Shown piece by piece: positions 1-5,088 of a stretch of 5,088 nucleotides of DNA. Source of the stretch: Eudoraea sp. GTDB taxonomy: Bacteria > Bacteroidota > Bacteroidia > Flavobacteriales > Flavobacteriaceae. Under the pieces are notes generated by a model. It worked only from the letters and a program-made list of their open reading frames with translations, was not told where the DNA came from and did not search any database. The stretch's first letter is position 1, and the number at the start of each line of letters is the position of its first letter. The stretch lies in contig JAHEBI010000221.1 in assembly GCA_024642325.1 (NCBI GenBank), positions 1 through 5,088 on the forward strand. The letters are read 5' to 3'. The translations under genes were made by a program, and so were the position numbers.

Positions 1-1
1 C

Positions 2-514
2 AAGGAAAAACGCGAAAAACACGATGCTGCCCTTCTGGAATTAAGACAATTGAAGGAAGCCAATGCAAAAAAGATTACAGATATAGAAAACCAGATCTCT
101 GCGTTAAATGCAGAATATACTCAGGCTGTTAATGACTCCCAGCCCATTATTGATGGTTTTGACGGCCTTATGGCACGTATTAATGCCCTGGGAGAACTTC
201 CATGGTTTCCGTCCTTCTTTATTTTCTTACTCTTTCTTGCCATTGAAACTTCACCAATAATTGTAAAGCTCCTGGCTCCTAAAGGACCCTATGACCTAAA
301 ACTGGAAGATGAGGAAAGCGCGGTAGAGACCTGGGTAATGCAAAAAGTATTACAGCGGCAAAAAATCCTTGCTACTGACACGGCTCTGAATGAAAAAATA
401 TATGGTGAAATAGCAGAAGAACAAGCTGTGTACGCCTATAAAAAACAGAAAGCAGAAGATCTGCTGCGGCTGCAGGCAGATACTTTTCACGATCTGCAGA
501 TAAAAAGCTTATAG
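2..514 (+). CDS. DUF4407 family membrane protein, C-terminal part (5' end outside window)
   Basis: The reading frame is open from the first bases of the window to a TAG stop, giving 170 visible residues, so the gene begins upstream of the window. The TTG at base 50 is an internal leucine codon in a continuous helix-forming stretch and should not be taken as the start. Visible parts in order are: a charged, heptad-like coiled coil (about residues 1-45); a hydrophobic membrane segment (about 72-92) with the conserved-looking series F-F-I-F-L-L-F-L-A-I-E-T-S-P-I-I-V-K; a G-P-Y-D motif just after it; and a second charged, Glu/Lys/Gln-rich helical tail. The pairing of a late membrane helix carrying 'IET-P' and a following 'GPYD' with flanking coiled coils is characteristic of DUF4407, a family of unknown function common in Bacteroidota and Actinobacteria. 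Family assignment is by recognition and no biochemical role is claimed. The gene converges on the minus-strand block with 37 bases between the two stop codons. Confidence 0.8.
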   Translation, partial: KEKREKHDAALLELRQLKEANAKKITDIENQISALNAEYTQAVNDSQPIIDGFDGLMARINALGELPWFPSFFIFLLFLAIETSPIIVKLLAPKGPYDLKLEDEESAVETWVMQKVLQRQKILATDTALNEKIYGEIAEEQAVYAYKKQKAEDLLRLQADTFHDLQIKSL

Positions 515-525
515 GAAATAAACAT

Positions 526-546
526 TAAAAAATATTGAGGAATATC
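526..546 (-). terminator. weak terminator-like hairpin and T run after the YdjM-like gene
   Basis: Read on the minus strand, a five-base stem ATATT / AATAT (bases 545-541 and 536-532) closes a CCTC loop. It can gain one G-T pair and is followed directly by a run of T residues, a few bases past the stop of the hydrolase gene. The stem is entirely A-T, so it would be weak. It lies in the 37-base gap between convergent stops, where a terminator is expected, but AT-rich DNA produces such structures by chance. No better candidate exists for the plus-strand DUF4407 gene. Confidence 0.25.
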
Positions 547-551
547 GCCAT

Positions 552-1553
552 TTAATTTCCCTGGATTCTGGCCCACAATTCTATTAAAACATTTTGTGCG
601 TCTTCTTTAAATTTAGGGGTTTCTTCTACTATGACTTCATTGTTTATTTTAAGCAGCCTGTAGCTAAAAGCAAATTTAGGGTCAACAGGATTCATGTTTA
701 TCAATCCAAAACGGAGATCATTAAATAATAAGATCCCATTATTGAAAGAAATGGTATACCAGCCTTCAGCAATCTTGATTAAACGCTTGAGCTTATCCTC
801 GCCCGCCATATTCCCCAATAAACCATAGTTTTTGGGATAACTTCTGAACACAATTGGTTTGGTATCCAACAAGGAATATTCCCCTATCAGGTATTTGTTC
901 CCGGCATCTACATTTGCAGTCCATAGTATTGTATTAAAAGGGGTAGGCCTGGTCTGTATTTGTTTATATGCAATATTTTGATCCTTCAAATTATCGGTGA
1001 ATTTCCTATAGGTTATCCCCTTCAGCAGTAAGGTTACTGCCAGATAAAAAGTACTGACTATAATCCCAATTTTATTAAATTTTCTTCTGTCGGGAGACAG
1101 CCTGTGTTTTCTCATCGTTAAAATCAGGAAGAATAAAAAAGGGAATGTGTATAAAGGATCTATTACAAAGATATTCTGGAAGGCCAACCGCAGATCAAAA
1201 GGCCAAAAAAGTTGTGTCCCCCATGTGGTAAAAGAATCCAAAATTGGGTGTGTGAACAACCCCCAAAACATAAGTTTGGTCCATTCCTGCCAGCGTACCC
1301 CCGATTTCTTTTCGATTTTGGAAATCAGCCACCCCAAAACAGGTGCAAAAAGAAGGCTAAAAAGAATGGAATGACTAAAACCCCTGTGCCATTCCGTAGC
1401 TGTCACCGTATCCACAAAATACCTGCTAAGAACATCAAGATCTGGAATAGTACCGGCTATCGCGCCATAGAACATAGCCTTATTTCCTACCTTTTTACCC
1501 AATACTACCTCTCCTACTGAGGCGCCCAAAACTATTTGTGTTAGTGAATCCAT
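552..1553 (-). CDS. YdjM-like inner-membrane metal-dependent hydrolase
   Basis: This 333-residue protein belongs to the YdjM/DUF457 family of predicted membrane-bound metal-dependent hydrolases. The N-terminus reads M-D-S-L-T-Q and carries the family's motif order: P-D-L-D at 37-40, H-R-G-F-S-H-S at 56-62, T-H-P-I-L-D at 101-106 and W-G-T-Q at 111-114. By family analogy D38/D40, H56, H61, H102 and D106 are the likely metal ligands. Hydrophobic segments lie near residues 26-36, 62-80, 93-105, 128-147 and 162-180. The part after about 180 looks soluble and is probably a second domain, with R-P-T-P-F-N at 202-207 and F-N-D-L-R-F-G at 277-283. The substrate is unknown. E. coli YdjM is a LexA-controlled SOS gene, but no LexA site was identified here. 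The ATG start lies 11 bases after the stop of the MutS-like gene, so the two are almost certainly co-transcribed. The mRNA just before the ATG reads ACCTCCT, the complement of a Shine-Dalgarno sequence, so SD pairing cannot define this start; the family-typical N-terminus does. Confidence 0.88.
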   Translation of the reverse strand: MDSLTQIVLGASVGEVVLGKKVGNKAMFYGAIAGTIPDLDVLSRYFVDTVTATEWHRGFSHSILFSLLFAPVLGWLISKIEKKSGVRWQEWTKLMFWGLFTHPILDSFTTWGTQLFWPFDLRLAFQNIFVIDPLYTFPFLFFLILTMRKHRLSPDRRKFNKIGIIVSTFYLAVTLLLKGITYRKFTDNLKDQNIAYKQIQTRPTPFNTILWTANVDAGNKYLIGEYSLLDTKPIVFRSYPKNYGLLGNMAGEDKLKRLIKIAEGWYTISFNNGILLFNDLRFGLINMNPVDPKFAFSYRLLKINNEVIVEETPKFKEDAQNVLIELWARIQGN

Positions 1554-1564
1554 AGGAGGTACAT

Positions 1565-3337
1565 TTAGTCAACTATATTCATTTTTTTTAATAAAAAAGA
1601 GGCATTCATGTTTTGGCAAATACCCTTTTTAAATTGGTAGTCAAAATACAGTTCTTCATTTATTATTTGGGCGTCAAAATAGTAGTTCTCTACATTTTCC
1701 AGACTATCGGCAACTTCACACAGACTTAAATCGTGGGTGGCTATGAGACCGGTTGAATGGGAACCGACTAATTTTTCAATAAACTTTTTAGAGCCTATTG
1801 CTTTGTCAATACTGTTGGTGCCTTTTAAAATTTCATCGAGAACAATAAAGTATTTTTCCTCCTTTATGCTATCAATGACAAACTTTAAGCGTTTTAATTC
1901 AGAAAAAAAGTAAGATTCATGTTCGGTTAAAGAATCTGTAGTACGCATACTGGTTATCAGCTTAATGGGTTGATATTTAACCGATGAAGCGCATACAGGC
2001 AAGCCTATATTAGCCATAACAATCTGAAGAGAGATTGTTCTCAGGAAGGTGCTCTTCCCTGCCATATTAGCACCGGTAATTATAAAGAATTCTTCCCTGT
2101 AAATTTTAAAATTATTTGTAACACCTTCCGCCGGATCCAACATTGGGTGTGAAACATTTACAGCCTCAATAATAAGATCGCTATCTGTGATTTCAGGAAA
2201 AATATAATGGGGATGGTTAAATGCAAAATTTCCCAGGCTGTTATAAGCGTCAAAAAAGGCAATGGCATTTAGCCAGCACTCTGCACTATTCCCATGAATA
2301 CCAATCCATTTTTCTATAGCATAAGCATACCGCAGGTCCCATAATAAAAATGCATTTGCCAGCACGCCAAAAAGCATATTATTCCTTTGGTCGAAAGCAT
2401 TAAGCATCCCGGAAAATTGTTTTAACACTTTGGAAACCTGGAGGCCATCCTCCAAAATATTTTCCTTTTCATTATTTAATAACCCGGAGTTGAAATTGAT
2501 ATCCTCCAAAAGCAATATCAATTTTTGATACTGTTGAAAACTACTTTGTGCCTTCGATGTATTCTCGGAAAGTATATTAACCCTCCTTAAGTATTTACCG
2601 GTAATACCCAGGCCAAGAAAAAACCAAAACAGCAACCCCCATCCGGGAAGGTAATCAAAGTAATAGAGACCAATCATACCCAATGAAAATACAGAAAACA
2701 CGTTTGGGAGTGTATTCATTATTTTAGGTACAAATGGCTTATATGATTTCAACCAGTCCAGCAGCTGAACTGAGGATAAATCCGTTTTTATTAATTGGGC
2801 TACTGCCGAAAATTCCTGCCTCCATTCCGCTGCTGACCCAAGTTCCTTAATGGCTTCCTGTTTTGCCTGTACATTTTCAATACTGTTCTCCGTGAGCAGA
2901 GCTGCCAGGTTTTTGCTGCCTTCTGATAAGGCCGTGCGATTACAGTATTGGTAAAATGATCCCTTGCCAAATAAATCAATATCCTGACTATAAAAATGCT
3001 CCCGATCTATAAACTCATCTCCCTCGGATAACTGGTAAAATTTTCTTTCCAATACCAGTAATTCAGTTTCATTTATCGAGATCAGGGTAGATAATCTGTC
3101 TTTTTTGTAGTTCAGGTTGGCATGCCGGGAAACCAAAAAAAGGAACGCCATTGCCGTAAAAAGGACAATTAAAAGAATGTAATTTGTGTGCTGATAAAAA
3201 AAGTATATCGCGAAAATTGCAAGTATAAAAACCACAAGTCTCAGCATACTGGAGAACAATAACTGCTTTTTTACCTGAATAAGCAGATTGCTCAATTTAT
3301 CCTTTCTTTCTTTATAAAACCCTATGGGATTCTGCAT
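1565..3337 (-). CDS. membrane-anchored MutS-like ATPase (MutS-family protein without mismatch-recognition domain)
   Basis: This 590-residue protein has a C-terminal MutS-type ATPase. Walker A is G-A-N-M-A-G-K-S-T (422-430). The signature-like segment with T-D-S-L-T-E-H-E-S-Y-F lies at 467-477. Walker B is F-I-V-L-D-E (497-502), and A-T-H-D (533-536) supplies the conserved histidine. All key nucleotide-binding residues are present, so it should be an active ATPase. Before it, about 250-400 is helical and resembles the MutS core/lever region. The N-terminal part differs from housekeeping MutS: two adjacent hydrophobic helices at about 31-48 and 52-69, and another hydrophobic pair at about 212-229 and 232-248, suggest membrane anchoring. 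The mismatch-binding domain with its F-x-E motif is absent, as is a C-terminal Smr nuclease domain. It is therefore unlikely to be the mismatch-repair MutS, which is normally about 850 residues or more. Proteins of this form are common in Bacteroidota and often annotated simply as 'MutS'; their function is unknown to me. The start is an ATG 61 bases after the MmcQ/YjbR stop, and the stop is 11 bases before the YdjM-like gene. Confidence 0.88.
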   Translation of the reverse strand: MQNPIGFYKERKDKLSNLLIQVKKQLLFSSMLRLVVFILAIFAIYFFYQHTNYILLIVLFTAMAFLFLVSRHANLNYKKDRLSTLISINETELLVLERKFYQLSEGDEFIDREHFYSQDIDLFGKGSFYQYCNRTALSEGSKNLAALLTENSIENVQAKQEAIKELGSAAEWRQEFSAVAQLIKTDLSSVQLLDWLKSYKPFVPKIMNTLPNVFSVFSLGMIGLYYFDYLPGWGLLFWFFLGLGITGKYLRRVNILSENTSKAQSSFQQYQKLILLLEDINFNSGLLNNEKENILEDGLQVSKVLKQFSGMLNAFDQRNNMLFGVLANAFLLWDLRYAYAIEKWIGIHGNSAECWLNAIAFFDAYNSLGNFAFNHPHYIFPEITDSDLIIEAVNVSHPMLDPAEGVTNNFKIYREEFFIITGANMAGKSTFLRTISLQIVMANIGLPVCASSVKYQPIKLITSMRTTDSLTEHESYFFSELKRLKFVIDSIKEEKYFIVLDEILKGTNSIDKAIGSKKFIEKLVGSHSTGLIATHDLSLCEVADSLENVENYYFDAQIINEELYFDYQFKKGICQNMNASFLLKKMNIVD

Positions 3338-3365
3338 TTAAAACTCGCTCTTTTAATTGAGGCCC

Positions 3366-3373
3366 TAAAGATA
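3366..3373 (-). promoter_or_regulatory. possible -7 element upstream of the MutS-like gene
   Basis: On the minus strand the 61-base gap before the MutS-like gene contains TATCTTTA, seven of eight positions matching the Bacteroidota -7 consensus TAnnTTTG (the final G is A). It lies about 30 bases before the ATG, a plausible distance. No clear -33 TTG partner was found at the expected spacing, so this could be chance in AT-rich DNA. If real, it would let the MutS-like/hydrolase pair be transcribed separately from the upstream genes. Confidence 0.2.
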
Positions 3374-3398
3374 TAGTTTTCTTAAAGGGGTTTGAAGA

Positions 3399-3758
3399 TT
3401 AAATCAGTCCTTTCAGCTCCGTTTTTTGTTTTTTGGTTAACTTGGAAACTACCAGTTCATAGGAATGATCTACAAGTTCTGCAATCAGTTTTGCCGGCAA
3501 CTGTTGCAGGAATAGCGTATTCCAATGCACCTTGCTCATATGATAACCGGGAGTTATAATCCCATCATAGGTTTCCCTTAGTTCAATGGCCCTTTCCGGG
3601 TCACATTTTAAATTAACCTGCGAAGGAATCCTTTCGAGGGGAGCAATCGTAAAGATTTTACCCATAACCTTAAAAACCAGGGTGTCTTCATCAAATGGAA
3701 ATTCTTCGGTAACCCCTTTTTTTAGCAAACAAAGTTCTCTGAATTCTTCAATGTTCAT
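3399..3758 (-). CDS. MmcQ/YjbR family protein (DUF419)
   Basis: This small cytosolic protein has 119 residues, the normal family length of about 110-125. Family landmarks are F-P-F-D at 20-23 followed by T-L-V-F-K-V, then V-N-L-K-C-D-P-E at 48-55, P-G-Y-H-M-S-K-x-H-W-N at 70-80, and the C-terminal S-Y-E-L-V-V-S-K-L at 99-107. Members have a compact alpha/beta fold related to the CyaY-like fold and are usually annotated as predicted DNA-binding proteins; no catalytic activity is established. The ATG at 3758 is preferred over an in-frame TTG two codons upstream (3764), because the extension adds only two residues and families of this type begin M-x-I/x-E-x-F. It sits 71 bases after the Dabb gene's stop and 61 bases before the MutS-like gene, looser spacing than elsewhere in the block, so it may have its own promoter. 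No overlap or recognisable Shine-Dalgarno sequence is present. Confidence 0.88.
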   Translation of the reverse strand: MNIEEFRELCLLKKGVTEEFPFDEDTLVFKVMGKIFTIAPLERIPSQVNLKCDPERAIELRETYDGIITPGYHMSKVHWNTLFLQQLPAKLIAELVDHSYELVVSKLTKKQKTELKGLI

Positions 3759-3790
3759 TTTCAAAATTCATTTAACTAACATCATGGGTG

Positions 3791-3812
3791 AAAAAACAGC
3801 TTAAAACCCTGT
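3791..3812 (-). terminator. weak terminator-like structure after the Dabb gene
   Basis: On the minus strand, ACAG (bases 3812-3809) and CTGT (3799-3796) can pair across a nine-base loop, and CTGT is followed at once by a run of T residues to 3791. The stem has only four pairs, so termination would be partial at best. It lies about 20 bases after the Dabb stop, in the 71-base gap before MmcQ/YjbR, where the co-directional block might be divided. Confidence 0.22.
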
Positions 3813-3829
3813 GGCAATTCTTTTGAAGA

Positions 3830-4231
3830 TTATAGCTTGATCCCCTGGGAATCATATACGATTACCTTATTCCAAAGGCTTTGAGCCTCTTCAATAAATT
3901 TCAGATGTGCCTTTTCCTTCTGATATTTCTCCTGATCTTTCGCAGATTTAAAACTTACGATCAAAGCATAAGTAAATGAATCGTCTACTACATCTCTTGT
4001 CGCCTTTGGAGGTTTTCCTACATAATGAGTATCTGAATATTTGGACTTTTTCATGAACCTTCCAATCGCCTTTTCAAACTTCTTCTGGTCATCCTTGCTA
4101 TCCGGATTGTTAAGCCAAAAATATACGGTGTGTACGAAAGCTGGATTTAAATTTTTCATTTTCTTATCTTGTTGGCTGTATGCGGTTATGGATATTAATA
4201 TTAGGGTTAATATACAAAATGACTTTTTCAT
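3830..4231 (-). CDS. exported Dabb (stress-responsive A/B barrel) domain protein
   Basis: This 133-residue protein starts M-K-K-S-F, followed by a hydrophobic core (about 5-17) and A-Y-S|Q at 17-20. That is a typical Bacteroidota Sec signal peptide with likely cleavage after Ser19. The mature part fits the Dabb family, small ferredoxin-like alpha/beta barrels that usually dimerise: H-T-V-Y-F-W-L at 34-40, V-G-K-P-P at 71-75, R-D-V-V-D-D-S-F-T-Y-A-L at 79-90, F-K-S-A-K-D at 94-99, a late histidine at 109, and L-W-N-K-V-I-V-Y-D near 119-127. Dabb proteins include plant stress proteins and polyketide cyclases such as olivetolic acid cyclase, but most bacterial members have no known substrate. 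The ATG at 4231 is chosen because it directly yields the signal peptide. A GTG in frame at 4288 would add 19 polar residues, overlap the DUF4230 gene and bury the signal peptide. The gap to the DUF4230 stop is 25 bases of almost pure A/T with no promoter seen, so co-transcription is likely. The cysteine in the signal core is not in a lipobox. Confidence 0.85.
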   Translation of the reverse strand: MKKSFCILTLILISITAYSQQDKKMKNLNPAFVHTVYFWLNNPDSKDDQKKFEKAIGRFMKKSKYSDTHYVGKPPKATRDVVDDSFTYALIVSFKSAKDQEKYQKEKAHLKFIEEAQSLWNKVIVYDSQGIKL

Positions 4232-4256
4232 ATTATTATAATTTAAATTTAGAATA

Positions 4257-4880
4257 CTATTTTTCAATGAAGGGTTTATCCCGGGCACTTAATTCCAAAG
4301 CTGAATAATCCAGTTTCCAGCCAATAGTTTCAACTATCTTCTCAATCAGCAAAACCGCTTCTAAAGCTTCCCGACGTGCGGTATCCATAAGTCCGCTTTG
4401 AGGAATTTTCTCCATGACATGTTTTTTGGCTTCCTGGTTTAAAGCGGTCAGATCCTTTGGAGTAAATGAGTTGAAAAGCCCATTTTTTATGTCGTAAAAT
4501 TCAAGCTCAGGTTCTATTGAAAGAACCTCCGGCTGAGGAAAGTTAGTGAGAATTATTTTCTTTTTATCCGTATCGGCATGCATAAGCACTTTTTTAAGGT
4601 CATATCCTATTTGAGCTTTGGCATTTATTACAATAAGGGCTTTTTTCTTGCTGCTGAGCAAGCTCATAAAGTGTTCCCTGGTGTTTTCATACTTGTAAAT
4701 CTCTGCAAAATCGCCTTCCACGGAAATTAACTTACAAACGCTCTTGATCTTTTCCAGTATTATGGTAGACTGATGTTCTGTCAATTCTTTGCTCCTCTTA
4801 ATACGAAATAACGAGAACATCCAATACATCAGGATTGCACCCAATATTAATCCCAAAAAAAGTTCAAAAATATTATCCAT
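4257..4880 (-). CDS. DUF4230 domain protein with N-terminal membrane anchor
   Basis: This 207-residue protein has one strongly hydrophobic segment at residues 4-24 followed by R-I-K-R, consistent with a single N-terminal anchor. The rest is soluble and resembles the DUF4230 family: I-L-E-K-I-K-S-V-C-K-L-I-S-V-E-G at 41-56 followed by A-E-I-Y-K-Y, then K-A-L-I-V-I-N-A-K-A-Q-I-G-Y-D-L at 80-95, a central beta segment with L-T-N-F-P-Q-P-E-V-L at 111-120, and a helical C-terminus containing A-R-R-E-A-L-E at 168-174. Family function is unknown. The length is typical for a complete member. The ATG overlaps the end of the DUF4260 gene by eight bases and is preceded by AGGAGG at an ideal five-base distance, which supports this start strongly and suggests translational coupling. 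It is followed 25 bases later by the exported Dabb gene. Confidence 0.85.
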   Translation of the reverse strand: MDNIFELFLGLILGAILMYWMFSLFRIKRSKELTEHQSTIILEKIKSVCKLISVEGDFAEIYKYENTREHFMSLLSSKKKALIVINAKAQIGYDLKKVLMHADTDKKKIILTNFPQPEVLSIEPELEFYDIKNGLFNSFTPKDLTALNQEAKKHVMEKIPQSGLMDTARREALEAVLLIEKIVETIGWKLDYSALELSARDKPFIEK

Positions 4881-5088
4881 TATGTCCTCCTAATTCTCCC
4901 AAATGTGTGTACTTAAATCCTTTCTCAAACTTCAGGCCATACCCCAACGCTCTGTCCAAAGATGCATGTGAAAATACTATTATCCCAACTCCCTCCAACA
5001 AAGGAAAAGCAAAATAAGCTCCAAAAATATAAATAACTATCGCCAAACCTTTATGATGGAAAATATTATATACAATAGCCCCTGATTT
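4873..5088 (-). CDS. DUF4260 family membrane protein, C-terminal part (5' end outside window)
   Basis: A minus-strand frame is open from the right edge to a TAA at 4873-4875, giving 71 visible residues with no start codon needed, because the gene enters from beyond the window. The fragment reads Y-N-I-F-H-H-K-G-L-A near its beginning, then two hydrophobic stretches (about 15-30 and 32-41), then H-A-S-L-D-R-A-L-G-Y-G-L-K (41-53) and Y-T-H-L-G-E-L-G (60-67) before the stop. The series 'FHHKGLA ... SLDR.LGYGLK ... THLG..G' is characteristic of DUF4260, a small integral membrane family of about 115-120 residues with unknown function, so perhaps 45 residues are missing. Its last eight bases overlap the DUF4230 start. 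It is the first visible gene of the minus-strand block, so the block's main promoter probably lies outside the window. Confidence 0.82.
   Translation of the reverse strand, partial: KSGAIVYNIFHHKGLAIVIYIFGAYFAFPLLEGVGIIVFSHASLDRALGYGLKFEKGFKYTHLGELGGHNG
4886..4891 (-). promoter_or_regulatory. strong Shine-Dalgarno (AGGAGG) for the DUF4230 gene
   Basis: On the minus strand AGGAGG lies five bases before the ATG at 4880, inside the last codons of the DUF4260 gene (the Gly-Gly before His-Asn-Gly). This is a near-ideal Shine-Dalgarno sequence, which is uncommon in Bacteroidota, where most genes rely on A-rich unstructured leaders. It fixes the DUF4230 start and suggests that ribosomes ending on DUF4260 re-initiate on DUF4230. 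Confidence 0.6.

Noticed and set aside
1147..1520. Two plus-strand open frames of 75 and 102 codons inside the YdjM-like gene
   Set aside because: They lie antisense to a strongly recognised gene, have low-complexity Lys/Pro/Cys-rich translations with no family features, and overlap each other.
1576..1600. A-rich slippery run (A AAA AAA in frame) and a T6/A8 self-complementary stretch near the end of the MutS-like gene, considered as a programmed frameshift into the YdjM-like gene
   Set aside because: The -1 frame meets TGA after about four codons, before the hydrolase start, so no fusion product could be made. The run encodes ordinary Leu-Leu-Lys-Lys.
1565..3337. Calling this gene mutS (mismatch repair)
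   Set aside because: It lacks the mismatch-recognition domain and F-x-E motif, is much shorter than housekeeping MutS, and has membrane helices; only the ATPase and core regions match.
3338..3398. Interrupted inverted repeat (CCCT...AAG / CTT...AGGG) in the gap after MmcQ/YjbR, considered as a terminator
   Set aside because: The stem is broken by unpaired T residues and is not followed by a T run.
3586..3804. Plus-strand open frame of 72 codons across the MmcQ/YjbR gene
   Set aside because: It is antisense to a recognised conserved gene and its translation shows no domain or signal.
4041..4241. Plus-strand open frame of 66 codons opposite the Dabb gene
   Set aside because: It is a mirror of the Dabb coding sequence; its hydrophobic look comes from the complement of charged Lys/Glu codons.
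4240..4249. Ten-base palindrome AATTTAAATT in the gap between DUF4230 and Dabb, considered as an operator
   Set aside because: The gap is almost pure A/T, where such palindromes arise by chance, and no promoter elements flank it.
4835..5017. Plus-strand open frame of 60 codons near the right edge
   Set aside because: It lies antisense to the DUF4230 start and the DUF4260 fragment, both of which have family signatures; its Pro/Asn/Lys-rich translation has none.
1..5088. CRISPR array, tRNA/rRNA, insertion sequence, prophage or defence-island signature
   Set aside because: No spaced direct repeats, cloverleaf-like segments, transposase or integrase motifs, or terminal inverted repeats were seen on either strand by eye.

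Overview
The window looks like ordinary chromosomal DNA from a member of the Bacteroidota, most likely the Flavobacteriia. The evidence is the low GC content with long A/T runs, AT-rich leaders that mostly lack a Shine-Dalgarno sequence, a signal peptide ending in the typical 'A-Y-S|Q' cleavage context, and several families common in that group (DUF4407, DUF4230, DUF4260, a membrane-anchored MutS-like ATPase). The assignment to this group is inference from family content and style, because no rRNA or species marker is present.

Layout: the left edge holds the 3' part of one plus-strand gene, a DUF4407 membrane/coiled-coil protein that enters from outside and stops at 514. It converges on a block of six genes that all lie on the minus strand. 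In transcription order, right to left, these are: the C-terminal part of a DUF4260 membrane protein (cut by the right edge); a single-pass DUF4230 protein; an exported Dabb (stress-responsive A/B barrel) protein; a small MmcQ/YjbR-family protein; a 590-residue membrane-anchored MutS-like ATPase; and a YdjM-type membrane-bound metal-dependent hydrolase. Nearly all of the window is coding. The largest gene-free stretch is about 70 bases, and no RNA gene, mobile element, CRISPR array or long repeat was seen.

How the genes may work together: the first three minus-strand genes are tightly packed (8-base overlap, then a 25-base gap) and look like one transcription unit. The DUF4260/DUF4230 junction carries a strong AGGAGG ribosome binding site inside the upstream gene. 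MmcQ/YjbR is separated from its neighbours by 71 and 61 bases, so it may have its own signals. The MutS-like gene and the YdjM-like gene are 11 bases apart and almost certainly co-transcribed, which makes them the most interesting pair here. Both are predicted membrane proteins, one an ATPase with a complete MutS-type nucleotide-binding site but no mismatch-recognition domain, the other a predicted metal-dependent hydrolase. I found no convincing new defence system or other undescribed machinery. The findings are mainly about this pair, one edge gene that is easy to miss, start-site corrections and unusual translation signals.
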